Of a stretch of DNA of 32,844 bases, positions 7,974 through 16,103 are shown one piece after another. A model generated the notes under the pieces. It was not told where the DNA came from, searched no databases, and worked only from the letters and a program-made list of their open reading frames with translations. Positions within the stretch are counted from its first letter, which is position 1. Every line of letters begins with the position of its first letter. The stretch covers positions 30,945-63,788 of the forward strand of contig JAUJOK010000029.1 of the NCBI GenBank assembly GCA_030447685.1, read 5' to 3'. Both the position numbers and the translations under genes were made by a program. The stretch is from Armatimonadaceae bacterium (GTDB lineage Bacteria; Armatimonadota; Armatimonadia; Armatimonadales; Armatimonadaceae).

Positions 7974-10030
7974 CTGCGCCCCTTTGGCATGATCTGGTAG
8001 CCGACACGTGTGAGATAGCCCAGGATAATCCAGACGACCGCGTTCACCACATCGCCCAGGATCAGGCCCAGGAAGAGCGGCAGGCCCGCCAGATACCCCC
8101 TCATGCCTCCGTAGCGCTGCACCAGTGATTTGAACATCCAGCCCAGGAAGATCGAGAACCAGAGCATGTGCATAGATAGACGGAGGCGCACAGGAACCCG
8201 ATGGGGTGCAGGCCGAAGTTGTATTGCGCGCGCACCACTAACAGACCGAGGACGCCGCTCAGGCCGGCCAGGATATGCAGCCAGCTGGTCCAACTGCCGA
8301 CAAAGGGAACGGAAGCCGCCCCGCCCAGCTGAGCGGCTTGGTAGGAGCGGACTTGTACATGAACGGGTTGGACAGCGCGTTCGCGCCCTGGTTGTAGTAG
8401 GGCAGCATCAGCGAGGCGACGGCGGGAAACAACCAGCTCCAGAACGACGGCGGCAATCATGGCCTTGAAAAGCGGACGGGCTTCAAAGCCGCCGGACTCA
8501 GCGGTTTGCCCCATCAGCAGGACGGATTGAGCATCTCACGGGTGTCGTAGAAGAACATCGCTTCGAAGCGGTAGACAGTGTACAGTGGCGCGATCTTGAA
8601 CGGTGCGTAACGCAGCGTGGTGGCAAAATATCCAGCGACCCATAAGGGGTCGCCATGAAAAGCATTCCGGCCTGACACACCACCCACGCGATAACCACCA
8701 GCGCCAGCACGATCATCATCAAAAGCCAGGAGAATCATGATCAGCGGCACTCCGGTCGCCCACAGCCAGGCGGCGATTCCCCATAGCTGACGGCCAGCCC
8801 GATCAGGGTCGCGCGGTAACTCATCATCTCTCGGCTGTCGTCTATCTCCCCGGCGCGGGGACCGCCAGGTCGCCTTTCCCAGAAGTCGCGCAGGTGACGG
8901 CGGGCTGTCCAGCAGGTCCAGGCCAGCAGCGCCAGCGCCCCGCCGAACGCCTGGAGCGAGTGGAACTGCTTGTAACCGTATGCGCCGAGCGTCCCCGGCA
9001 TATCCCAGTTGTACTGCGCGCCCATCAGTATTTCAAACTTGTAAAACACATGGAAGAACCAGAGCGAGAAGCAGACTTCGGCGGGCAGCAGGTAGGCCAG
9101 CCCGATAACCAGCGGATAGAACCGCACGTCAATCGGCCCGATCTGGTTCAGCGGCCTCACCGTCAGGAACTCCATCAGGTTGTAATAGGTGGTGATGTCG
9201 GGAATCGAGGGGTAAAGCTGGTGCAGGCCCTTGGTGGTGTGCAGCGCGGTCGTCAGGCCGAAGGCGACCCACATAAGCGGCGAGCGCAGCAGGTCGTTGA
9301 CCAGATGCTTTCCCGTCGGCTCTTCGGCAAGCAGCACCGGCAGGGTGACGAGCGGGAAGCTGAACTTCTCGTTTTCCACCCACTGGCGACGCAGCAGGTT
9401 CGTGACGCTGAACGTGGCGACGAGGAACAGAATAGCGAGGATACCCCAGAAGAAAAGCGGCCCGGCCCACGCGCCCCAGGGAACATGCTCCTGACCGCGC
9501 GGATAGCCGACAAAGAAGGCTTTTGCCGCATCCGCATCCTGCATCTTCAGCCAGGCGGGGGCCTGCGCCCATATCTTGGCTTCCCAGTTATTTGTGGCAT
9601 CCGAGTAGTAGTGCGGCGCGACGATATGCGGGATAAAGTAGCGCATCATGCCCGACGACGGCAGACCCGACGCCACCAGAATCAGCGTCCAGACGGTGAG
9701 CAGTTCCCCGCGCGTAAAGGCCAATTGGGGGGCGAACCGGCGCAGGATGACATTGACCACGGCTACCAGGAAAAACTCCACAAACAGCGCGCCGATAGGA
9801 AACTGCGTCCCGGCAATATAGGTAGCCGCTATCTTGAAATCGTTGTAGGGGGTAACGGCGCAGAAAAACGCGGCGCAGATCAGCCCGATAAGAACCGCGC
9901 GCGGAGTAACGGCCCGCGTTCCCCGTTCCCCTACCGATTCTCCTGCATCGGCGCGCCCGCGCAGCCGGGCAGGCGCGGTCGTCGGTGCACTCACTTCGCC
10001 CACAGCAGCTTTGACTTGCGGTATATCCAC
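7919..10030 (-). CDS. DUF6785/DUF6784-like multi-pass membrane protein, frame broken
   Basis: This large integral membrane protein resembles the DUF6785 family with its DUF6784 C-terminal region; the function is unknown. The first 410 residues are intact (GTG start at 10030, 14 bp after recO) and contain about nine hydrophobic segments, for example LIGLICAAFFCAVTPYN and GPLFFWGILAILFLVATFS. From about 8785 downward the protein continues only by switching frame about seven times (near 8783, 8720, 8625, 8518, 8440, 8350 and 8177). The pieces read IAAWLWATGVPLIMILL, MMIVLALVVIAWVVCQAG, FATTLRYAPFKIAP, NYNQGANALSNPF-like text and SMHMLWFSIFLGWMFK. The reconstructed end is family-like (YGGMRGYLAGLPLFLGLILGD). 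The stop at 7919 overlaps the end of pafA. Several breaks are single-base losses in homopolymers, pointing to sequence error. Confidence 0.7.
7956..7985. terminator. Perfect hairpin at the convergent end of pafA and the DUF6785 gene
   Basis: GGGGCGCAGT (7956-7965) pairs with ACTGCGCCCC (7973-7982) around a 7-nt loop, followed by TTT on the plus strand. It overlaps the pafA stop and lies just inside the reconstructed end of the convergent gene. A shared terminator is likely; the T-tract is short. Confidence 0.55.
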
Positions 10031-10044
10031 GTACTATTTTCTTT

Positions 10045-10830
10045 CTACGTGCCTGCGTCCGGTGTCAGGTTCATTGCGCCCAGGCGGTGGGCGTCCAGGA
10101 ATTCGGTGCTTTTTACGTCCCGCTCCAGGCGGAAGCGCAGATGCGCGCGCAGCACGCGGGCTATCTCTTCCCGCTCCGTTGGCGTCATCTCGATGCGCGC
10201 GAGGGCCTTTGCATCCTCCTCGTTCAGCAGGCGGATCATCATTCGGGCCGCAGCGGGCGATAGGTTCAGCGTGTCGTCGGTCGCGTCCGCGCAGGGGCCG
10301 CACAGCAGACCGCCGCGCGATGCGGAGAAACCTGCCCCCTCGCCGTCGGCCAGGTCTTTGCCGCAGCGGGCGCAGGCATCCAGGCGCGGCTCGTAGCCGA
10401 TCTGCGCCAAAAACTGAAGCTCAAACGCATGCAGCGCGGCATCCGGTTCCACGGCCCGCTGCAAAACGTACAATGTCGAAAGCAGCAGATCGAACGCTTC
10501 CGGCGATGGGTCGCGCTCCACGGTCAACTTGTCCAGCAGCTCGCAGGCGTAGGTTGCCCGAAGAATCAGTCCGAAATCGCTCCGCAGATGGGAAAACGAC
10601 TCTCTGATTTCACACTGCGTCAGGATGTCCAGGTTCATCCCTTCGGCGAGCAGGGCGCGCAAAAGCATCAGCGGCTCGGTCGCGCCCGCCAGCCGCGAGG
10701 TGGTTCGGCGCGCGCCTTTCGCGACGGCGTTCAGCTTGCCGTATTCCCGCGTAAAAAGCGTGACGATCTTGTCCTTCTCGCCGAGCGGGATACGGCGCAG
10801 CACGAGCGCATTGGTTTTATAGACGGCCAC
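10045..10830 (-). CDS. recO: DNA repair protein RecO
   Basis: RecO works with RecF and RecR to load RecA on SSB-coated gapped DNA. The 261-residue protein has the typical layout. The N-terminal OB fold includes TNALVLRRIPLGEKDKIVTLFT (6-27), followed by a helical region and a zinc-binding site of Cys153, Cys156, Cys177 and Cys180 (CARC and CGPC). The start is a GTG preceded by GGGAAAGAG. It is 68 bp downstream of the metalloprotease stop and 14 bp upstream of the DUF6785-like gene, so the three may be cotranscribed. Nothing in the function links them. Confidence 0.92.
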   Translation of the reverse strand: MAVYKTNALVLRRIPLGEKDKIVTLFTREYGKLNAVAKGARRTTSRLAGATEPLMLLRALLAEGMNLDILTQCEIRESFSHLRSDFGLILRATYACELLDKLTVERDPSPEAFDLLLSTLYVLQRAVEPDAALHAFELQFLAQIGYEPRLDACARCGKDLADGEGAGFSASRGGLLCGPCADATDDTLNLSPAAARMMIRLLNEEDAKALARIEMTPTEREEIARVLRAHLRFRLERDVKSTEFLDAHRLGAMNLTPDAGT

Positions 10831-10898
10831 GAGAAACTCTTTCCCGGTCTCCTGTCCGGCTCCGGAGTGCGAATACGGCCCCGAAGCCGGATGAGAGG

Positions 10899-13463
10899 CT
10901 ATCCCTTCGGATTCAGGAACTGGTCGATGCTGGCGATAGAGTCCACCAGATGGGCGCGCGTGGCGGCGTCCGCCGGTTTCTTCAGAGCGGTCTGAAGGGC
11001 GGCTTTCGTCGCCAGCAGGGCGGCGCGCGACAGCGGGCGAAGCTCACTCTGGGTGCCGCCGCCGCTGACCGTTAAAATCCCGCCCCCGAAGGGCAGGGCG
11101 CTGCTGGAGGGTGGAGCGATCTTCGCGCCCAGCAGGTTGATATAGGTCCGCTGAAGGTTGCGCCGGTACGGATCAATCCTGATGGCCTTTGTTCCTGGGG
11201 CGGAAAGCTCACTCCAAAGACCCCGCCGCAGGTCGTCCATCAGCATAGTCAGTGTGTAGGGCTTGCTACCGTCACGAGCAATGGCCTCCTGATCCACCAT
11301 GCGCTTGGCCCGTGCCTCACTCATCAGGCTGTTCAGGGCAGCCCTTTGCGCCATAAGAATGCGGTCGGCAGCGCCCGCCGACTCGATCCGGTTCAGGATG
11401 TCCGGGCGAATCAGGTCTCTGGGCGTGGAGAAATGATTTTCCAGCAGGAACCGGACCGCCCGGCGCTGGAGGTCGGTGGGGACCGGGGTATACACCGCCG
11501 GGCCGCGCCCGTAGTTGTAGTTCGTCTGGTTGACGCCGCCGATCACGGCAACGACGTGCATGATTTCGTTCAGGCGCTGGAAAATCAGCTCGTTATACAT
11601 CTCGGTCAGGGGCCGATAGTCTTCGCCATACTTGCTGGTCGCCGGGACGATGTAGTCGAGCACGCGGCTGAGGTTTTTCAGGCCCAGCGTCGTCGCCTCA
11701 ATGGGGTCGGAGCCGATATCTTCCGTCTGACGACCGGGGTCCTGCGACGCGTCGGCGTTGCCGAAGCGCAGCATCGGGTTGGTTACCTGGCGGGCCGCAA
11801 TACGATCCAGCTCCATCTTTTCGTCGTCCGGAGTTCTGGCGTTCGGGAGCGGCTTGTAGCCCCATTCCGTCGCGAAAATATCATAAGGTCCGATCTTGGG
11901 GATCAGGCGGGCCTTGTCGCCGGGTTGGGCGACATAGTTCATGCGCGAATAGTCCATTACCGACGCCGACGTGCCCCATTTGTTGGTCCATTCCGGGTCG
12001 CGCAGTTGGGCGACGCTCACGGAGGAGGACGCCTTCATATTGTGTGGGAAGCCCAGCGAGTGGCCGACTTCATGCGCCGTGACATAGCGAATCAACTCAC
12101 CCATGGTCTCATCGGACAACGGCAGGCGCTGGGCCTTGGGGTCGGCGGGCGACGCCTGGATGAAGTACCAGTTGGTGAGCAGATTGAGAATGTTGTGGAA
12201 GAACTTGATATCCGCTTCCAGAATCTCGCCGGAGCGCGGGTCCACGATAGAGGGGCCGTAGGCGTTCTCGATAGTGGACGGCAGCCAGCGGATCGACGAA
12301 TAGCGGCTGTCCTCGGCGTCCCATTCCGGGTCTTCCTGCGGGGTGGGCGGGTCTTTTGCCAGAATGGCGTTCTTGAATCCGGCGGCCTCAAAGGCGACCT
12401 GCCAGTCCTCGACGCCCTTCTTCATGTAGGGCCGCCACTTGGCCGGAACTTCCCGCCCGATGTAGAACACAATCGGCTTGACCGGCTCGGAAAGCGCGGC
12501 GCTGGGGTCCTTCTTTTCCAGCCGCCAGCGATTGATATACCGGCGCTCGACGACACGGTTTTCGCTGCGCCCGAAGTCGTAATACTGCGTGGTGAAGAAC
12601 CCGACGCGCTGGTCGGCGAGGCGCGCCTTCATCGGCACATCGGGGAGCAGGGTCATCGAATGGCGCAGAACAACGGTGACGGCATCGGTGCCCCGGTCGC
12701 GCTGCGGCCCGCCGCCACTGGGGAAAAAGGCGAACCCAGACGCCCCGGCGGCAACATAGGTCGCGGTCACTTCGGTTTCGATGTTACGCGGAAACGCCTT
12801 GGTTCTTTCAATAAAGGTGCGGGTGGTGTCCAGACGGGAAGCGCCCAATGTGCGTTTCGCGGAGAACTCGGCGACATCGGTGTTGAAAAGGCTGGTCGCC
12901 TCAATCACCGGCGCGCCCTTCTCCTTGTCGTCGCCCTTGTACGCCTTTATGTCGAAGATAAGCAGGATCGGCTCCAGCGTGCTGGATTCAACCGCGCGGC
13001 GCGCGTCCTCGGACTCGGAGCGCATCTGGAAATCGGTGCCGCGCAGAAGCACTTTGTCACCGCGAATCGTCCAGCGCACCACCCGGTCCTGAACTTCGGT
13101 GCCGCCGTAGCCGTAGCCGGTCTGGGTCTTCGCCAGCGTCGTCACCCAGAGCATCTCCTTACCGAGCGTAGTCCGGGGAATCTCATAAAAAATCTTGTCG
13201 TCGATACGATGGACGATGAACAGGCCTTCGTCCGTTTTGCGATCCTTTTCCTTTTCGATCACCTCGGCGTAAGGCTTGGGGCCGGGCTTGGGCGGTGTTG
13301 CCGGGACTGCCTTTGCTGCTGCGCCCGCTGCGGGCGTGGCCGGAGTGCCCGGCGTGGGCGCGGGCTGCTGTGCCTCCTCTTGCGCTCGCCCGGCAGCGGG
13401 AAACAGAAACAGCGATAAGCACAACAAAGATAAAAGGCGTGGGAAGCGTCGATTGTCTGTCAA
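10899..13463 (-). CDS. Secreted zinc-dependent metalloprotease (DUF4953/DUF5117 type)
   Basis: This is a large exported protease of the gluzincin/metzincin-like family annotated with DUF5118, DUF5117 and DUF4953 regions. With the TTG at 13463 as start the protein is 854 residues and begins with a clean signal peptide: basic NRRFPR, hydrophobic LLSLLCLSLFLFP, then AAGRA as cleavage site. The TTG is preceded by GGAGGAA at good spacing. The ATG 30 bp upstream has no ribosome binding site and would leave almost no leader after the TATAAT at 13511-13516. The active site HEVGHSLGFPH (about 464-474) gives two His plus Glu and a third His ligand. A low-complexity Ala/Pro/Thr linker follows the signal peptide. 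The substrate is unknown. Confidence 0.9.
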   Translation of the reverse strand: MTDNRRFPRLLSLLCLSLFLFPAAGRAQEEAQQPAPTPGTPATPAAGAAAKAVPATPPKPGPKPYAEVIEKEKDRKTDEGLFIVHRIDDKIFYEIPRTTLGKEMLWVTTLAKTQTGYGYGGTEVQDRVVRWTIRGDKVLLRGTDFQMRSESEDARRAVESSTLEPILLIFDIKAYKGDDKEKGAPVIEATSLFNTDVAEFSAKRTLGASRLDTTRTFIERTKAFPRNIETEVTATYVAAGASGFAFFPSGGGPQRDRGTDAVTVVLRHSMTLLPDVPMKARLADQRVGFFTTQYYDFGRSENRVVERRYINRWRLEKKDPSAALSEPVKPIVFYIGREVPAKWRPYMKKGVEDWQVAFEAAGFKNAILAKDPPTPQEDPEWDAEDSRYSSIRWLPSTIENAYGPSIVDPRSGEILEADIKFFHNILNLLTNWYFIQASPADPKAQRLPLSDETMGELIRYVTAHEVGHSLGFPHNMKASSSVSVAQLRDPEWTNKWGTSASVMDYSRMNYVAQPGDKARLIPKIGPYDIFATEWGYKPLPNARTPDDEKMELDRIAARQVTNPMLRFGNADASQDPGRQTEDIGSDPIEATTLGLKNLSRVLDYIVPATSKYGEDYRPLTEMYNELIFQRLNEIMHVVAVIGGVNQTNYNYGRGPAVYTPVPTDLQRRAVRFLLENHFSTPRDLIRPDILNRIESAGAADRILMAQRAALNSLMSEARAKRMVDQEAIARDGSKPYTLTMLMDDLRRGLWSELSAPGTKAIRIDPYRRNLQRTYINLLGAKIAPPSSSALPFGGGILTVSGGGTQSELRPLSRAALLATKAALQTALKKPADAATRAHLVDSIASIDQFLNPKG

Positions 13464-13510
13464 AGGGTTCCTCCGAATTGGGCTGGACTGCATGACAAGA
13501 ATAAAACTTA

Positions 13511-13516
13511 ATTATA
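13511..13516 (-). promoter_or_regulatory. -10 box upstream of the metalloprotease
   Basis: Perfect TATAAT on the minus strand, giving a leader of about 40 nt to the TTG start. No good -35 match is seen; that position lies in the arm of palindromic element A. Confidence 0.4.
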
Positions 13517-13529
13517 TCAGGAGAAATCC

Positions 13530-13663
13530 GCCCCGTCCCTAAAGGAACGGGCTGTTCGAAGCAGAAAAGCCCCATAAATGGGGCTGCGAGAACGCAGCGG
13601 GAGATACAGCCCGCTTCAGCGGGCTTCTCCGAACGAAACAGCCCGTTCCTTTAGGGACAGGGC
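13530..13663. repeat. Palindromic element A, 134 bp, long stem with inner hairpins
   Basis: The arms 13530-13554 and 13639-13663 are inverted repeats over 25 bp with one mismatch. Between them lie three hairpins: AGCCCCAT/ATGGGGCT (13568-13585), CTGCG/CGCAG (13584-13597) and AGCCCGC/GCGGGCT (13608-13625). The right arm overlaps the deoC end and supplies its stop codon. GGAG tetranucleotides flank the third hairpin on both strands, as in some REP sequences. Its size and layout match element B at 20663-20795, but the base sequence differs. Confidence 0.8.
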
Positions 13664-14325
13664 TTTCCCAACTCTTCCACAAGTGTGACACCCGCCGATG
13701 TTCCCACGCGGCTCGCACCTGCCTCAATCATCGCCAGAGCTGTCTCGACGGTACGAATGCCGCCCGCCGCCTTCACACCGATGTCCGGGCCGACCGTGGC
13801 CCGCAGCAGCCGAACGTCTTCCACGGTCGCACCGCTCGCGGCAAATCCGGTGGAGGTTTTCACAAATGCGGCCCCGGCCTCGACGCACATCTCCGCCGCG
13901 CGCCGCTTTTCTTCGTCCGAAAGCAGGGCGCACTCCAATATCACCTTCACGGTCGCCCCGCCCATGCCCGCCGCATCTATCACCGCCGAAAGATCGTCCA
14001 TAACCAGCAGATCGGAGCCGGACTTGAGCGCGGAGATATTGATAACGGTGTCGATCTCGGTCGCGCCGTCGGCGACGGCGGTCGCGGTCTCGGCGGCCTT
14101 TGCCTGTGCGGGCGCGATGCCGTGGGGAAAGCCGACCACGGTGCAGACGGCAACCCCGCTTCCTTCCAGAATCTCGGCGGCGTCCGCAACCCAGGAGGGC
14201 AGGATGCAGGCGGCGGCGAACCGGTGCGCTTTCGCCTCCTCGCAAACGCGGCGGGCATCGCGGCGGGTGGACTCCGGCTTTAACAGCGTATGATCCAGAT
14301 AACGGGCAAACTCAGCGGATGTCAT
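13651..14325 (-). CDS. deoC: Deoxyribose-phosphate aldolase
   Basis: DeoC reversibly cleaves 2-deoxyribose 5-phosphate to glyceraldehyde 3-phosphate and acetaldehyde in deoxynucleoside breakdown. The 224-residue TIM-barrel protein keeps the catalytic set: Asp92 in EIDTVIN, the Schiff-base Lys156 in VKTSTGF and Lys185 in VKAAGG. The ATG overlaps the trpA stop (TAATG), so it is coupled to the trp operon as its last gene. That is an unusual place, and no other deoxynucleoside gene is nearby. Its final Pro codon and TAA come from the arm of element A, so the C-terminus may have been slightly altered by that element. Confidence 0.94.
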   Translation of the reverse strand: MTSAEFARYLDHTLLKPESTRRDARRVCEEAKAHRFAAACILPSWVADAAEILEGSGVAVCTVVGFPHGIAPAQAKAAETATAVADGATEIDTVINISALKSGSDLLVMDDLSAVIDAAGMGGATVKVILECALLSDEEKRRAAEMCVEAGAAFVKTSTGFAASGATVEDVRLLRATVGPDIGVKAAGGIRTVETALAMIEAGASRVGTSAGVTLVEELGKPCP

Positions 14326-15128
14326 TAATTTCTCCCTCCCGTCGCAGCCTTCAGTGTCGCCAGGTAATCGCGCGCCGCCGAAAGTAACTGCTGGTTTTCA
14401 CGCTCTCGGTGGAGCAGATCGACCAGCGCACTGCCCACCACTGCGCCGTCGGCGTAGCGGCAGACGGCTTCTACATGTTCCGGACGGGAGATGCCGAACC
14501 CGACACAGACCGGACTTTCGGCGCGGACGCGAATCTGCTCCACCAGCGCCGGAAGATCGGCGGGCACCTCATTGCGCGCGCCGGTGACGCCGGTTCGTGA
14601 GACGCAGTAGACGAAGCCCGATGCCAGCTTCCCGACCAGGGCCATGCGCTCGGGAGTGGAAGTCGGGGCCAGCAGGAAAATCGTGTCCAGTCCCGCCGCC
14701 GCGCTGACGCGCTTCCACTCCCCCGCCTCTTCGGGCGTCAGGTCGGTCATAATCGTGCCGTCCACGCCCGCGCTTGTGGCATCTTCGGCGAACCGCTCCC
14801 TGCCGTATTGCAGAATCGGGTTCCACGCGCCCATCAAAACAAGGGGAACGTCCGAGCGGGCGCGCACCTGCCGCACGATCTCCAGCACCTTGGGCGGCGT
14901 CATACCCGCATCCAGCGCCCGCTGCGACGATGCCTGAATCGTCGGCCCGTCGGCGAGGGGATCGGAGAACGGAATGCCCAGTTCGATGATGTCCGCGCCT
15001 GCCTCAGCCAGCGTGACAACGATGTCCGCCGTGTCTTCTGGGAACGGATCGCCCGCCGTGACAAAGGCGACCAGCGCTTTTTCCTGCCGGTCTCGAAGAC
15101 GCGCGAACTGCGAGGCGATGCGGCTCAA
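14325..15128 (-). CDS. trpA: Tryptophan synthase alpha chain
   Basis: TrpA splits indole-3-glycerol phosphate to indole and glyceraldehyde 3-phosphate and passes indole to TrpB. The 267-residue TIM barrel has the catalytic Glu49 and Asp60 at the same numbers as the E. coli enzyme (IIELGIPFSDPLADGPTIQ). The start is taken as the TTG at 15128, beginning with SRIASQFARLR. It overlaps the TGA of the upstream membrane-protein gene (TTGA), a typical coupling. Longer in-frame starts to 15362 would only add residues opposite that gene. The TAA overlaps the deoC ATG. Two unrelated genes separate trpA from trpB, although the two chains form one complex. Confidence 0.94.
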   Translation of the reverse strand: MSRIASQFARLRDRQEKALVAFVTAGDPFPEDTADIVVTLAEAGADIIELGIPFSDPLADGPTIQASSQRALDAGMTPPKVLEIVRQVRARSDVPLVLMGAWNPILQYGRERFAEDATSAGVDGTIMTDLTPEEAGEWKRVSAAAGLDTIFLLAPTSTPERMALVGKLASGFVYCVSRTGVTGARNEVPADLPALVEQIRVRAESPVCVGFGISRPEHVEAVCRYADGAVVGSALVDLLHRERENQQLLSAARDYLATLKAATGGRN

Positions 15129-15583
15129 TATGCTGCTCCCGGCGCATCGAACAGCGCCTTTACGGACGGTCGGTTGATAACGATGAGGGTGAATACGCCG
15201 AGCGCGGTGCCGACGGGAACGCTCATACAGTTCAAAATAGCCATCACAAAAATAAATGTGTACTTTTGCCGGGCGGCGAGACACCGACCCGCATAGATGG
15301 TCAGTCCGCCAATCGTCCATCCCAGCAGAACACCTATCCCACCCAGAACGGTAAACATCCACCCGAAGAAGGCCGGTGACGGTTCACCCCGTGGCGACGG
15401 CGAATCGAAGAAGCCGGGATTCGAGAGCGCGGTCAGACCGATAAAGAAATGAATCAGGAACAGGCACGAAAACAGGGCGGTAAGGCCGCCCAGTATGTAA
15501 TGGAACAGCGACAACAGGCGCAGGTGCTCTTCGTCCTGTCGCTGCTGGAAATAAGGGTCGGCGGATGGGGTCGGGTAGGTCAT
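15125..15583 (-). CDS. Small four-helix membrane protein of unknown function
   Basis: The 152-residue protein has about four membrane segments: FHYILGGLTALFSCLFLIHFF (about 27-47), a segment near 70-92, another near 93-100 onward around GGLTIYAG, and FIFVMAILNCMSVPVGTALGVFTLI (about 110-134). The N-terminus is polar (MTYPTPSADPYFQQRQDEEHL). No family with known function is recognised. Its ATG lies 8 bp after the stop of the Y1 transposase relative, and its TGA overlaps the trpA start (TTGA). It is therefore translated as part of the trp operon. A role in tryptophan metabolism cannot be deduced. Confidence 0.85.
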   Translation of the reverse strand: MTYPTPSADPYFQQRQDEEHLRLLSLFHYILGGLTALFSCLFLIHFFIGLTALSNPGFFDSPSPRGEPSPAFFGWMFTVLGGIGVLLGWTIGGLTIYAGRCLAARQKYTFIFVMAILNCMSVPVGTALGVFTLIVINRPSVKALFDAPGAAY

Positions 15584-15591
15584 GGTCTGGG

Positions 15592-16101
15592 TTATTTTAC
15601 GTCCTCACGGTCCAGCACGTCACGCAGCCAGTCCGGCATGTCCTCGTCCGCACCCTCTTCGCTCTCCTCCTCGTCCTCCTCGCCTTCCATGCCGGGAATG
15701 AGGTCACCAGCGGCGTGGCGTTCCGCCTGATTCTTGATATAGTCCGTCATCCTGCGAATGCCGGAGGGCGAAACGCCGCTAAACAGCAGCCCCTCCTTGG
15801 ACCAGGTGAAGCGGCTTTCCCCCAGAACGTTGCGGACGAACCGCTGCGTCGTGCTCCGCAGTTCGTCGCTAATCTCCTGAAGTGCGCGCGTGGGCGGCAG
15901 GTCCAGAAGCAGATGCAGATGGTCTTGCACCCCGCCGACCGCGTAGACCATAACGCCGAACGTCTGGGCATAGCGGGTTATGTAGGGCGTCAGGCGCTCT
16001 ATCGTTTCGGCGTCAAGCGGCGACCCCGCCTCCGAAACCGGCCAGCGCAGGTGGACGGTCACTTTAATATTATGCGTTTGTATGACGTTCACAGGCGGCA
16101 T
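15592..16101 (-). CDS. IS200-like Y1 (HUH) transposase relative, RAYT type
   Basis: The 169-residue protein matches the Y1 transposase domain (IS200/REP-associated tyrosine transposases). It has VGGVQDHLHLLLDLPP with the metal-binding His61-x-His63 pair, then FTWSKEGLLFSGVSPSGIRRMTDYIKNQAERH with the nucleophile-position Tyr121 and conserved Gln125. The active residues appear intact. After the domain there is a strongly acidic tail (139-169) not typical of transposases. It starts 2 bp after the trpB stop and 8 bp before the next gene, without flanking insertion-sequence ends. It therefore looks like a settled single-copy gene, probably a RAYT that acts on short palindromes. Element A and element B in the same operon are candidate substrates, by inference only. 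Confidence 0.85.
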   Translation of the reverse strand: MPPVNVIQTHNIKVTVHLRWPVSEAGSPLDAETIERLTPYITRYAQTFGVMVYAVGGVQDHLHLLLDLPPTRALQEISDELRSTTQRFVRNVLGESRFTWSKEGLLFSGVSPSGIRRMTDYIKNQAERHAAGDLIPGMEGEEDEEESEEGADEDMPDWLRDVLDREDVK

Positions 16102-16103
16102 AA

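Noticed and set aside
8894..10396. A 500-codon plus-strand open frame opposite the DUF6785-like gene and recO
   Set aside because: The minus-strand products have clear hydrophobic helices or RecO motifs. The plus-strand product is low-complexity Arg/Gln/Pro-rich sequence, typical of a GC-rich shadow.
11346..13418. A 690-codon plus-strand open frame opposite the metalloprotease
   Set aside because: It is the complement of a well-supported secreted protease with signal peptide and HEVGH motif; high GC keeps the opposite strand open. Its product resembles no protein family.
13464..13493. ATG at 13493 as start of the metalloprotease
   Set aside because: It has no ribosome binding site, and the signal peptide is better formed from the TTG at 13463, which follows GGAGGAA.
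15129..15362. Longer start for trpA reaching to 15362
   Set aside because: The extra residues are antiparallel-like junk from another frame of the membrane-protein gene. Family homology starts at the TTG at 15128, which overlaps the previous stop.
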